Shown here piece after piece: positions 41,100 through 49,462 of a stretch of 53,232 bases of DNA. Within the stretch, counting starts at the first letter, position 1. Each line of letters begins with the position of its first letter. The translations under genes were made by a program, and so were the position numbers. Origin of the DNA: Bacteroidales bacterium. Its GTDB lineage: Bacteria; Bacteroidota; Bacteroidia; Bacteroidales; Muribaculaceae. The stretch is taken from positions 1-53,232 of the forward strand of contig JAJBVL010000100.1 in the NCBI GenBank assembly GCA_020859845.1, written 5' to 3'. The notes beneath the pieces are model-generated. The model did not search any database. It worked only from the letters and a program-made list of their open reading frames with translations, and was not told where the DNA came from.

Positions 41100-41103
41100 T
41101 ATT

Positions 41104-41200
41104 TAAGGCAAAAGTAAAAAGTCAAAAGTAAAAAGTCAAAAGGCAAAAGGCAAAAGTCAAAAGGCAAAAGGCAAAAGTCAAAAGGCAAAAGTAAAGGGTC
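41104..41200 (+). repeat. GTCAAAAGGCAAAAG-type simple repeat array
   Basis: Alternating GGCAAAAG, GTCAAAAG and GTAAAAAG octamers run for about 97 bp right after the nanT stop. Shorter arrays of the same family occur at 48709-48738, 51275-51320 (reverse) and 53045-53078. Confidence 0.85.
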
Positions 41201-41227
41201 AAAGGGCCACCCGCTGGCCCTTTACCC
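41196..41227 (+). terminator. Hairpin inside the nan operon
   Basis: AAAGGGCCA (41201-41209) pairs with TGGCCCTTT (41215-41223); GGGT/ACCC extends the stem past a bulged C. There is only CTTTTCCCC after it and no long T-tract, so it may be a partial terminator or an RNA processing or stability element setting transporter versus enzyme levels. Confidence 0.5.
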
Positions 41228-41308
41228 CTTTTCCCCTTTGGAGAATCCACGTTTCATCAAATTCAATACCCCCCTTAAAATCTCTAACCAACCCCAAATA
41301 TTCAACGT

Positions 41309-42226
41309 ATGGAAAAAATCACTGGACTTATCGATGCTCCGTTTACCCCCTTCTATCCCAATGGCGAGGTAAACTACGAACCCATCCCCGAGTATGCTAA
41401 GATGCTCAAGGCCAACGGCCTCAAGGGCGTATTCATCAACGGTTCTTCCGGCGAAGGCTACATGCTCACCGACGAAGAGCGCAAGAAACTCGCCGAAGCA
41501 TGGGTAGCTGCCGCTCCCGAGGACTTCAAGGTGATAGTCCATGTAGGTAGCTGTTGCGCCAAGTCGTCGCGAGAGCTCGCCGAGCACGCCGCAAAGATTG
41601 GTGCCTGGGGCATCGGCGCTATGGCTCCTCCTTTCCCCAAGATCAACCGTATCGAAGAGCTGGTAGAATACATCGAGACCATCGCCGCTGGCGCTCCCGA
41701 GCTCCCATTCTACTACTATCATATCCCCGCATTCAACGGCGCTTTCCTGCCCATGACCAAGCTGCTCGAGGCTGTTGACGGCCGTGTGCCCAACTTCGCC
41801 GGTATCAAGTATACCTTCGAGAGCCTCTATGAGTACAACCAGTGTCGCCTCTACAAGGATGGGAAGTTTGACATGCTCCATGGCCAGGACGAGACTATCC
41901 TCCCATCGCTCGCTCAGGGCGGCGCTCAGGGTGGCATCGGTGGCACCACCAACTACAACGGCCGTGAGCTCGTGGCCATCATCGACGCTTGGAAGCGCGG
42001 CGACATCGAGGCTGCTCGCGAGCACCAGAACTTCGCTCAAGACGTGATCAACGTCATCTGCAAGTATCGTGGCAACATCGTAGGTGGCAAGCGCATCATG
42101 AAGCTCATCGGTCTTGACCTCGGCAAGAACCGTGTTCCCTTCCAGAACATGACCGACGAGGAAGAGGCTCGCATGAAGGCCGACCTTGAGGCAATCGACT
42201 TCTTCAGCCGTTGCAACAAGCTCTAA
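41309..42226 (+). CDS. nanA: N-acetylneuraminate lyase
   Basis: A 305-residue TIM-barrel class I aldolase that cleaves Neu5Ac to ManNAc and pyruvate. The pyruvate-binding GSSGEG (45-50), Tyr137 in FYYYHIP and the Schiff-base Lys167 in FAGIKYTF are all present. Length is standard. It lies after nanT and 53 bp before the epimerase gene that uses its product. Codon use is highly biased, as in well-expressed genes. Confidence 0.96.
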   Translation: MEKITGLIDAPFTPFYPNGEVNYEPIPEYAKMLKANGLKGVFINGSSGEGYMLTDEERKKLAEAWVAAAPEDFKVIVHVGSCCAKSSRELAEHAAKIGAWGIGAMAPPFPKINRIEELVEYIETIAAGAPELPFYYYHIPAFNGAFLPMTKLLEAVDGRVPNFAGIKYTFESLYEYNQCRLYKDGKFDMLHGQDETILPSLAQGGAQGGIGGTTNYNGRELVAIIDAWKRGDIEAAREHQNFAQDVINVICKYRGNIVGGKRIMKLIGLDLGKNRVPFQNMTDEEEARMKADLEAIDFFSRCNKL

Positions 42227-42279
42227 GCCCCGGCGCGTGTCCCGTATTTTTTAGTCTCTTAAATACCTAACATATAAGA

Positions 42280-43470
42280 ATGCTTACAAACGAAAATCGT
42301 CAATATCTCGAGGCGTGGCGCGATAAATATCGCGCTGCGCTCCTCGACGATATACTCCCCTTCTGGCTGCGTCATGGCTGGGACCATGTCAACGGCGGTA
42401 TCTACACGTGTGTCGACCGCGAAGGTCGTCTGATGGACTCCACTAAGTCGGTCTGGTTTCAGGGCCGCACGGCGTTTATCTATGCTTTCGCCTACAACAA
42501 CATCGACCGTCGTCAGGAATACCTCGACTTCTCGCGTAGCTGCATCGACTTCATCGAGGCCCATTGCTTTGACAAGGATGGCCGCATGTACTTTGAGGTG
42601 ACTGCCGACGGGCGCCCCCTGCGCAAGCGTCGCTACGTCTTCTCCGAGTGTTTCGCCGCCATCGCCTTCTCAGAGTATGCCCTCGCCACCGGTAGCCGCG
42701 AGTATGCCGAGAAGGCTCTCCATCTCTTCAAGGAGATAGAGCGTTTCATCAACACTCCCGGCATTCTGGAGCCCAAGTATCTGCCCACTCAGCAGGCCAT
42801 CGGCCACTCGATCACGATGATTCTCATCAACACCGCCTCGCGCATCCGTGAGGTGATCGACGACCCCATCCTCACCGAGCAGATCACGCGCTCCATCTCG
42901 GCCATCCGCACCTACTTCCTCCATCCCGAATACAAGGCTCTCCTGGAGATGGTCACCCCCGAAGGTGCCATCATCGACACTCTCAATGGTCGCGTCATCA
43001 ACCCCGGCCACTGCATCGAGACGTCGTGGTTTATCCTTGAGGAGGCCAAGCATCGCGGCTGGGACAAGGAGATGAAAGACCTCGCTCTCACCATCCTCGA
43101 CTGGTCGTGGGACTGGGGCTGGGACAACGAGTTTGGCGGTATCATCAATTTCCGCGACTGCAAGGGTTTCCCAGCTCAGGACTATTCCCAGGACATGAAG
43201 TTCTGGTGGCCACAGACTGAGGCTATCATCGCCACTCTTTATGCCTTTGAGGCTACGGGCGACCAACACTATCTCGATATGCACCGCCTCGCCAACGATT
43301 GGGCGTGGGAATATCTCCCCGACCCCGTCTACGGCGAATGGTTTGGGTATCTCCATCGCGATGGTTCGGTGGCTCAGTCGGCCAAGGGCAATCTTTTTAA
43401 AGGCCCGTTCCACATCCCACGTATGCTCATCAAGGGCTACATGGTAATCAACAACATCCTTAAGTCTTGA
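42280..43470 (+). CDS. N-acylglucosamine 2-epimerase (AGE)
   Basis: A 396-residue (alpha/alpha)6-barrel epimerase. It converts ManNAc to GlcNAc, the kinase-independent route used by Bacteroides and Tannerella; GlcNAc is then phosphorylated by a hexokinase not in this window. Landmarks: FWLRHGWDHVNGGIYTCVDR, KSVWFQGRTAFIYAFAYN, GRVINPGHCIETSWFILEEA (His likely catalytic) and KFWWPQTEAIIATLYAFEAT. Its TGA stop overlaps the TTG start of the next gene as TTGA. Confidence 0.94.
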   Translation: MLTNENRQYLEAWRDKYRAALLDDILPFWLRHGWDHVNGGIYTCVDREGRLMDSTKSVWFQGRTAFIYAFAYNNIDRRQEYLDFSRSCIDFIEAHCFDKDGRMYFEVTADGRPLRKRRYVFSECFAAIAFSEYALATGSREYAEKALHLFKEIERFINTPGILEPKYLPTQQAIGHSITMILINTASRIREVIDDPILTEQITRSISAIRTYFLHPEYKALLEMVTPEGAIIDTLNGRVINPGHCIETSWFILEEAKHRGWDKEMKDLALTILDWSWDWGWDNEFGGIINFRDCKGFPAQDYSQDMKFWWPQTEAIIATLYAFEATGDQHYLDMHRLANDWAWEYLPDPVYGEWFGYLHRDGSVAQSAKGNLFKGPFHIPRMLIKGYMVINNILKS

Positions 43471-46400
43471 AAACAATCATCTCATCATTAAATAAGTCCA
43501 TCATGCTCCTCGCTCTGGGGGGTGTGATGGCTTTTGCTTTTCCTTGTGAAGTAAACGCCCAGGCCAAGGCTCCAGTCAAGGTGGCCTGTGTCGGCAACAG
43601 TATCACGTTTGGCTCGGCAATCGAAAATCCCGAGCAGTATAGTTATCCCTCGCAGCTCCAGGTGATGCTTGGCGACGGATACGAAGTAAAAAATTTCGGA
43701 CGCCCCGGCGCCACCCTTCTCAAGCGTGGCCACCGTCCCTACAATGAGCAGCCCGAGTATCAGGCGGCGCTCGACTATGCCCCTGACCTGGCGGTGATCC
43801 ACCTCGGTGTCAACGACACCGACCCCCGCGATTGGCCCTATTTCCGCGACGACTTTATCCCCGACTATCTGTCGCTTATCAATGACCTGCGTCAGGTCAA
43901 CCCCGACGTGCGTATCCTCATTGCCCGCCTCACCCCCATCACCCACTACCATAAGCGCTATAAGAGCGGCACCCAGCTCTGGCGCGACATGGAGCAGGAG
44001 GCCATCGAGCAGGTAGCTCAGATAGCCGGCGTGGAGCTGATTGATTTCAACGCTCCTCTCGTCGACCGTCAGGGGCTGCTACCCGACGCTGTCCATCCCA
44101 ACGAGGAAGGCTATGGCCTGCTGGCCGAGACCGTCTATAAAGGTATTACAGGCAATTATGGTGGTCTGCAGATGCCCATCCCTTACACTTCTGGGATGGT
44201 GCTCCAGCGCTACAAACCCCTTAACGTCAAAGGCACGGCCGATGCTGGTTCCACCGTCACCGTCAAGATTGCTGGCAACGAGGCTACCGCCGTGGCCAAC
44301 AACCGTGGCGAATGGGCCGTCACCCTGCCTCCTATGACCGAGGCCACGGGCCTGACAATGACCGTTAGCGATGGCAAGAAGACCCTTACATTTGACGATG
44401 TAGCCGTAGGCGAGGTGTGGATTGCCAGCGGCCAGAGCAATATGGCATTCCTCCTCAAGCAGGCCACCACAGCCCAGGAGGATATCGCCGCCAGCGCCGA
44501 CAAGGACCTGCGCTTCTTCAACATGAAGCCACAGTATTTCCCCTACGCTACGCCGATGCCCGAAAACTTCATGGACTCCATCAACCATCTGCGCTACTAT
44601 TTCCCCACCCAATGGGAGGCCTCGTCGCCTGAGACGTCGCCCGACATGTCGGCCGTGGCCTACTACTTTGGCCGCATGCTGCGCGATAGCTTGCAGGTGC
44701 CTGTGGGCATCATCCACAACGCCATCGGTGGCTCGCCTTGCGAGTCGTGGATCGACATCGAGACTCTACAGCATGGCCTACCCGAGGTGTTGCTCGACTG
44801 GCGCCACAACGACTACGTGCAGCCGTGGGTGCAGAAACGCACCACCGAGAATATCGGCACCGACAACCCCACTCAGCGCCACCCATACGAACCCACCTAC
44901 CTCTTCGCCACAGGCATCCGGCCTCTCGGCTCTTATCCCTTGGCTGGTGTCATCTGGTATCAGGGCGAGAGCAACGAGCAGAATGTCGAGGTGCATGAAA
45001 AGCTCTTCCCGCTGCTCGTCGACAGCTGGCGTAGCTATTGGGATGAGCCTAATATGCCCTTCATCTTCACCCAGCTGAGCTCCATCGCTCCGCGCAACAC
45101 GTGGCCCCACTTCCGCGACAGCCAGCGCCGCCTCATGGAGCAAATTCCTGGCACTGGTATGGCCGTTTCCCACGACTGGGGCGACAGCCTCGACGTGCAT
45201 CCTCGCAACAAGCGCCCCGTAGGCGAGCGCCTTGCTCGTTGGGCTCTCCACGATGTGTATAGCAAGGGCAATGTGGTGCCTTCAGGCCCGCTGCCTGTCA
45301 GCGCCGTTCCTGCCGAGGATGGTGCCGTGCTCGTGTCGTTCCGTTGGGGCGAGGGCATGACCTCCTCCGATGGCCAGCCCGTAGGGCCCTTCGAACTCGC
45401 GGAGGTTGATGGCTACTACTTCCCGGCTACAGCCCAGGTAATTCAAGACAACCAAATAAAAGTATCAAGTATGTACGTGAAAAATCCGCGCTATGTGCGC
45501 TATGCATGGCAACCCTTCACCCATGGCAACCTCGTCAACTCCACCCAGCTCCCCGCCTCCACCTTCAAGCTTGAGGTAGTGGAGACTCCTGAGCGCGAGG
45601 CTGGTATCGCTTCTGGCGTCTCGGCTCTCTATGCCGGCATGTGTGATGGCCTTCTGGTGAGCGCTGGTGGTTGCAACTTCCCCGAAAACCCCATGGCTCC
45701 CGGTGCTCAGAAGAAGTTTTATCAGTCGGTCTACGCCTACAATCCCGCGTCGGCCACCGCTGTTGACTCCCCCGTCAGCTGGACCCGAATTGGCTCTCTG
45801 CCTCAGCCCATGGCCTATGGCTGTGCTGTCTCTACCGATGTAGGTATCGTCATCATCGGCGGCACGTCGGCCACCGAGGCTCTCAGCTCCTGCTATATCC
45901 TCCACACCACCGCCGATGGCTCGGCCATCGAGATGGTGTCGCTCCCGTCGCTGCCTGCCACGCTCGACAATATGGCCGCAGCAGCCATCGAGCGCAAGGT
46001 CTATGTGGCTGGTGGCAACTATGCTGGCGCTCCCTCCAACCGCCTGCTCTGTCTCGACCTCAACGACCCCGCCAAGGGATGGGTTGAACTCCCCGCTTTC
46101 CCCGGCAATCCTCGCGTGCAACCTGTGCTTGCCGCTGGCAAGAACGCCAAGGATGAGGTATGCCTCTATATGTTTGGTGGTTTTGCTGGTCGTGGCGAGG
46201 GTCGCGAGCCGTCGCTCAATACCGATGGCCTCGTATATTCGCCCAAGAGCAAGAAGTGGAGCCCTGTGGCTGGTCCCGTCGACCCCGAGGGCAATCCTCT
46301 CTCCGTTGGTGGTGGCGCTGCTTGCACGCTGACCGATGGCAAGATTCTCGTGGTTGGTGGCGTCAATGCCGAGATTTTCCTCGAGGCTCTTCGCAATCAG

Positions 46401-46619
46401 GCTCCCGACTATCTGAGCCATCCCATCGAGTGGTATCGTTTCAACCCCTATGTGTTGGCGTTTGACCCTGCAAAGGCTGCTTGGACCATCCTCGGTTCCG
46501 ATAGCGACACCGCACGCGCTGGTGCAGCCATCGTGGCTAGTCTCCACAACGATGCCTATGTGCTTGGTGGCGAGCTGAAGCCCCGCATCCGTACACCCCA
46601 CGTTTCCTACATCAAATAA
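43467..46619 (+). CDS. Triple-domain sialate O-acetylesterase / NanM-like mutarotase fusion
   Basis: A 1050-residue secreted protein. The start is a TTG overlapping the AGE stop; it gives a signal peptide with basic n-region, cleaved near VNAQA33. Domain 1 (about 35-230) is an SGNH esterase: VGNSITFG (Ser45), GVNDTDP and DAVHPN (Asp207, His210). After an Ig-like linker (235-310), domain 2 is a SASA sialate O-acetylesterase: WIASGQSNM (Ser324), VIWYQGESNEQN and DVHPRNKRPVG (Asp576, His578). Domain 3 (about 715-1050) is a kelch propeller of the cyclically permuted mutarotase/NanM type (GGCNFPENPMAPGAQKKFY). Two-domain NanS esterases and separate NanM are known; joining all three is unusual. It probably acts in the periplasm. 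Confidence 0.92.
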   Translation: MKTIISSLNKSIMLLALGGVMAFAFPCEVNAQAKAPVKVACVGNSITFGSAIENPEQYSYPSQLQVMLGDGYEVKNFGRPGATLLKRGHRPYNEQPEYQAALDYAPDLAVIHLGVNDTDPRDWPYFRDDFIPDYLSLINDLRQVNPDVRILIARLTPITHYHKRYKSGTQLWRDMEQEAIEQVAQIAGVELIDFNAPLVDRQGLLPDAVHPNEEGYGLLAETVYKGITGNYGGLQMPIPYTSGMVLQRYKPLNVKGTADAGSTVTVKIAGNEATAVANNRGEWAVTLPPMTEATGLTMTVSDGKKTLTFDDVAVGEVWIASGQSNMAFLLKQATTAQEDIAASADKDLRFFNMKPQYFPYATPMPENFMDSINHLRYYFPTQWEASSPETSPDMSAVAYYFGRMLRDSLQVPVGIIHNAIGGSPCESWIDIETLQHGLPEVLLDWRHNDYVQPWVQKRTTENIGTDNPTQRHPYEPTYLFATGIRPLGSYPLAGVIWYQGESNEQNVEVHEKLFPLLVDSWRSYWDEPNMPFIFTQLSSIAPRNTWPHFRDSQRRLMEQIPGTGMAVSHDWGDSLDVHPRNKRPVGERLARWALHDVYSKGNVVPSGPLPVSAVPAEDGAVLVSFRWGEGMTSSDGQPVGPFELAEVDGYYFPATAQVIQDNQIKVSSMYVKNPRYVRYAWQPFTHGNLVNSTQLPASTFKLEVVETPEREAGIASGVSALYAGMCDGLLVSAGGCNFPENPMAPGAQKKFYQSVYAYNPASATAVDSPVSWTRIGSLPQPMAYGCAVSTDVGIVIIGGTSATEALSSCYILHTTADGSAIEMVSLPSLPATLDNMAAAAIERKVYVAGGNYAGAPSNRLLCLDLNDPAKGWVELPAFPGNPRVQPVLAAGKNAKDEVCLYMFGGFAGRGEGREPSLNTDGLVYSPKSKKWSPVAGPVDPEGNPLSVGGGAACTLTDGKILVVGGVNAEIFLEALRNQAPDYLSHPIEWYRFNPYVLAFDPAKAAWTILGSDSDTARAGAAIVASLHNDAYVLGGELKPRIRTPHVSYIK

Positions 46620-46629
46620 ACATCCGCCT

Positions 46630-47394
46630 ATGGCTGTATTAGATAAAGAAATCGACCTGTCGGTGTCCAACTTCGGCACGACACGTCAGCGCGACTACGA
46701 CTTGGCGGTGCTCCCCTGGGGCGCCACCGAGCCACACAACTATCACCTGCCTTACCTCACCGACTCCATCCTCTCACACGACATTGCTGTCGATGCTGCC
46801 CGCATCGCCCGCGAGAAGTATGGTATCATGGTGATGGTGATGCCTCCCATCTCGCTTGGCGCGCAGAATCCTGGTCAGCGTGAGCTCAAGTTTTGTGTCC
46901 ACACTCGTCAGGAGACCCAGAAGGCAGTCCTCACCGACATTGCCTCGTCGCTCTATCATCAGGGTATCGACCGTCTGGTGATTATCAATGGTCATGGCGG
47001 CAACATGTTTAAGGGCATGATACGCGATCTCACCGTCGAGCTTCCCGGCATGTTGATAGCTTGCAGCGAGTGGTATCGTGTGCTACCCTCCAAGGACTAC
47101 TTCGAGCAGCCCGGCGACCATGCTGACGAGGTTGAGACCTCGGTGATGATGTATTACCATCCCCAGCTCGTCAACCTTGAAGAGGCAGGGGAGGGACGTT
47201 CACGCGGTTTCAAGCCCGAGACGCTGCAGGCTGGCGTTGCGTGGATCCCACGCGATTGGAGCCGCGTCAGCGAGGACACTGGTATTGGCAACCCGGCTCT
47301 GGCCACTGCCGAGAAGGGCGAGAAGTTTGCCCACGATGTGGCTGAGCGCTACGCCGAGTTGTTCCGCGACCTCGTCACTACCGACTTATATTAG
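46630..47394 (+). CDS. Creatininase-family amidohydrolase in the nan operon
   Basis: A 254-residue cytoplasmic metal hydrolase of the creatininase family. Metal-ligand motifs are visible: GATEPHNYHLPYLTD (36-50; Glu, His, Asp), INGHGGNMFKG (119-129) and DHADEVETS (His, Glu). The gene follows the esterase fusion by 10 bp and ends the operon. Creatininase-like enzymes hydrolyse cyclic amides and related substrates; the substrate here is unknown. A role on a sialic-acid lactam or side product is speculative. A terminator lies 100 bp downstream. Confidence 0.88.
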   Translation: MAVLDKEIDLSVSNFGTTRQRDYDLAVLPWGATEPHNYHLPYLTDSILSHDIAVDAARIAREKYGIMVMVMPPISLGAQNPGQRELKFCVHTRQETQKAVLTDIASSLYHQGIDRLVIINGHGGNMFKGMIRDLTVELPGMLIACSEWYRVLPSKDYFEQPGDHADEVETSVMMYYHPQLVNLEEAGEGRSRGFKPETLQAGVAWIPRDWSRVSEDTGIGNPALATAEKGEKFAHDVAERYAELFRDLVTTDLY

Positions 47395-47494
47395 TAAAAA
47401 TTAGTTTTCTTATATCATTGCATAGAATATTAGGCTTCCGTGAGGATACCATTGTAAAGTAAATTATCATTTCAACTACTAGAAGGGGATGAAA

Positions 47495-47534
47495 AAAGCG
47501 CTGCTATTCATGGGGCAGCGCTTTATTTTTTTTT
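47495..47534 (+). terminator. Terminator of the sialic acid operon
   Basis: AAAGCGCTGC (47495-47504) pairs perfectly with 47515-47524 over a 10-nt loop and is followed by ATTTTTTTTT. Confidence 0.9.
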
Positions 47535-47542
47535 ACTGGGGG

Positions 47543-47725
47543 CTTCGCGAGGGGATTAAAAGCTGAAAAGCTAAAAAGGCTAAGGAGCCACCAGGGCCGT
47601 AAAAGGCTAAAAGCTAAAAAGGCTAAGGAGCCACCAGGGCAGTAAAAGGCTAAAAGCTAAAAAGGCTAAGGAGCATAGTGGCCAGCTGCCTTGTTCCTTA
47701 GCCTTTTTAGCTTTTCAGCTTTTAA
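47543..47725. repeat. A-rich 3'-end repeat array with 31-bp perfect inverted ends
   Basis: Three forward copies of the AAAAGCTnAAAAGCTAAAAAGG unit (43-bp period, linkers GAGCCACCAGGGC(C/A)GT) are closed by one reverse copy. The first 31 bp (47556-47586) and the last 31 bp (47695-47725) are perfect inverted repeats. The upstream junction GCTTCGCGAGGGGATT is the same as at 37435-37450. No coding potential. Confidence 0.92.
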
Positions 47726-47739
47726 GGCCCTCGGGGAGG

Positions 47740-47764
47740 ATTTTTGCCCCGTAGGGGCAAAAAT
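47740..47764. terminator. Perfect 11-bp hairpin with T5/A5 flanks
   Basis: ATTTTTGCCCC (47740-47750), loop GTA, and its complement (47754-47764). Symmetric, so it could end transcription in both directions. Confidence 0.65.
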
Positions 47765-47767
47765 AAA

Positions 47768-47857
47768 AGAGATGTCTCACGACATCTCTCTTCCTTTAAA
47801 CCTTTATCTTAATCTAATACTATGAAAAAAACACTGACAAAGGTACAGCGATTTTAA
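47768..47857 (+). other. Hairpin plus 11-codon ORF (leader-like, uncertain)
   Basis: AGAGATGTC-tcac-GACATCTCT (47768-47789) is a perfect 9-bp hairpin. After a T-rich stretch there is a small ORF at 47822-47857, MKKTLTKVQRF. The start context (ATCTTAATCTAATACTATG) resembles 5' leaders of secreted-protein genes in Bacteroidetes, so this may be a truncated gene start left by a deletion, or a leader peptide. I cannot identify it. Confidence 0.35.
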
Positions 47858-47920
47858 TAACTATGCAATACTTCACTATGAATTTTAACCAAATTTAGTA
47901 CCCTCTAACAAAATATTTTG

Positions 47921-47928
47921 TATTTTTG
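47921..47928 (+). promoter_or_regulatory. -7 box for birA
   Basis: TATTTTTG matches TAnnTTTG; a start near 47935 gives a leader of about 60 nt. This supports the ATG at 47995 over the in-frame TTG at 47926, which overlaps the box. Confidence 0.6.
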
Positions 47929-47994
47929 TGGCCGAAACGCCATTTTTGCAATTATACAACCATTATACAGTATCATTTTTTCACTCCATCAAGC

Positions 47995-48708
47995 ATGAAA
48001 CCATACATTATCACCCTCGACTCCACCTCCTCCACCAATACATATCTCTCCGAGAACGCCGCCCAGTTCCCCCACGGCGCCGTAGTCGTGGCCCGCGACC
48101 AGACAGCCGGTCGTGGCCAGCGTGGCAACACCTGGGAATCGGCCCCCGGGGAGAACATCACCCTCTCCATGCTCCTACGTCCGCAGGAGGTTGAGGCGCG
48201 TGAGCAGTTTCGCATTTCCGAGGCGGTAAGCTTGGCCATAGTTGAGACGTTAGACGCTCTACTCCAACCACTTGAAGCACGTATCAAGTGGCCCAACGAC
48301 ATCTATGTAGGCGACCAAAAAGTGTGTGGCATCTTGATTGAAAACGTTGTCAAGGGGACCTTGATTGATCAGTCAATTGTCGGCATCGGACTCAACGTCA
48401 ACCAGACCCAATGGCTCTCCGATGCCCCCAATCCAGTGTCGTTGCGTCAGCTCACCGGCAAGGAGTATAGGCTCGATCTGCTGGTGGAGCAGTTGGCTCA
48501 GCGGATACTCGATTTCCTTGATGAGGAGGATATTCACCAAAAATATCTTAACAAGCTATGGCGCGGAGAGGGGGAGTGGCCGTATAAAGATACAGCAACT
48601 GGAAATATATTCACAGCCTCCATCGTCGATGTTGAGCCTGATGGCACCCTCGTCCTCTCGGGCTCGCGCCGCTACCTCTTCAAGGAGGTCACCTTCTTGC
48701 TTGAATAA
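47995..48708 (+). CDS. birA: Biotin-[acetyl-CoA-carboxylase] ligase, monofunctional
   Basis: A 237-residue biotin protein ligase without the N-terminal DNA-binding domain of E. coli BirA, as is usual in Bacteroidetes. The biotinyl-AMP loop GRGQRGNTW (39-47) and the catalytic KWPNDIYV (Lys98) are present, with CGILIENVVKGTLIDQSIVG (111-130) next. It attaches biotin to carboxylase carrier domains. The gene ends in EVTFLLE and the stop is at once followed by the GGCAAAAG repeat. Confidence 0.94.
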   Translation: MKPYIITLDSTSSTNTYLSENAAQFPHGAVVVARDQTAGRGQRGNTWESAPGENITLSMLLRPQEVEAREQFRISEAVSLAIVETLDALLQPLEARIKWPNDIYVGDQKVCGILIENVVKGTLIDQSIVGIGLNVNQTQWLSDAPNPVSLRQLTGKEYRLDLLVEQLAQRILDFLDEEDIHQKYLNKLWRGEGEWPYKDTATGNIFTASIVDVEPDGTLVLSGSRRYLFKEVTFLLE

Positions 48709-48738
48709 GGCAAAAGGCAAAAGTCAAAAGGCAAAAGT
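48709..48738 (+). repeat. GGCAAAAG/GTCAAAAG repeat, short array
   Basis: Four octamers (GGCAAAAG, GGCAAAAG, GTCAAAAG, GGCAAAAG) start right after the birA stop codon, in the same orientation relative to the gene as the array after nanT. Confidence 0.8.
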
Positions 48739-48826
48739 ACCATCCGGATGGCCTCCGTGTCTCCTCAGCGATCTCCGTAGACGAGATTTTTTGCGTCATT
48801 TTGCAGCAAGCTACGCGATTTTTAGC

Positions 48827-48834
48827 TATTTTTG
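48827..48834 (+). promoter_or_regulatory. -7 box immediately before the Sua5/YrdC gene
   Basis: TATTTTTG matches TAnnTTTG and ends only 6 bp before the ATG at 48841, with a TTTG about 23 bp further upstream. The predicted start falls on or next to the ATG, which implies a leaderless or nearly leaderless mRNA. Confidence 0.55.
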
Positions 48835-48840
48835 TGTTCT

Positions 48841-49449
48841 ATGAAACTACTCCGCATCTATCCCACCAACATCAACGAGCGCTTCATCGATGAAGCCGTC
48901 GACGCTCTGCGCGACGGCCACCTCATCATCTACCCCACCGACACGCTCTATGCCATAGGTTGCGACGCCCTCAATAATCGCGCCATCGAGCAACTATGTC
49001 GCCTCAAAGACCTTAACCCGCAGAAACAAACCCTCTCCATAGCCTGTGCCGACATCTCGCAGGCCAGCGAATACGCCCGAATCGACAACCGCGCCTTCCA
49101 GCTAATGCGCCAGTATCTCCCTGGACCCTTCACGTTTCTCCTCCCCTCAGCCACGACGCTCCCCAAGGTGTTTAAGGGGCGCAAGGTGGTGGGGGTACGC
49201 ATACCCGACAATCCTATAACTAACGCCCTCGCCAACGCCCTTGGCCACCCACTCCTCACCACCTCTATCACCTACGACCCCGACGAACCCCTCTCTGGCA
49301 TGGAGCCAGAGGAGATAGGCCTTCGCTACGATGGACTGGTGTCGCTGATGATCGACGGAGGAAGCGGGCAGCTGGAGCCGTCGACAGTCGTCGACATCAC
49401 CGACTCCTCCTCGCCTGAAATCCTGCGCCAAGGGGCGGGGACTCTTTAA
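48841..49449 (+). CDS. L-threonylcarbamoyladenylate synthase (Sua5/YciO/YrdC family)
   Basis: A 202-residue YrdC-domain protein. It makes threonylcarbamoyl-AMP for the t6A37 modification of ANN-decoding tRNAs. Motifs: LIIYPTDTLYAIGCDAL (28-44), the KR-type binding region CRLKDLNPQKQTLSI, YLPGPFTFLLP and VGVRIPDNP. It lacks the C-terminal Sua5 domain, so it is the short YrdC/YciO form. The ATG at 48841 fits a YrdC N-terminus; an in-frame TTG at 48832 lies inside the -7 box. The AAA-TOPRIM gene starts 13 bp after its stop. Confidence 0.9.
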   Translation: MKLLRIYPTNINERFIDEAVDALRDGHLIIYPTDTLYAIGCDALNNRAIEQLCRLKDLNPQKQTLSIACADISQASEYARIDNRAFQLMRQYLPGPFTFLLPSATTLPKVFKGRKVVGVRIPDNPITNALANALGHPLLTTSITYDPDEPLSGMEPEEIGLRYDGLVSLMIDGGSGQLEPSTVVDITDSSSPEILRQGAGTL

Positions 49450-49462
49450 TTCTCTTGTTTCA

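Noticed and set aside
47543-47725. CRISPR-like array
   Set aside because: The period is regular but the linkers between repeats are nearly identical, the repeats are A-rich without the usual form, and no cas gene is present.
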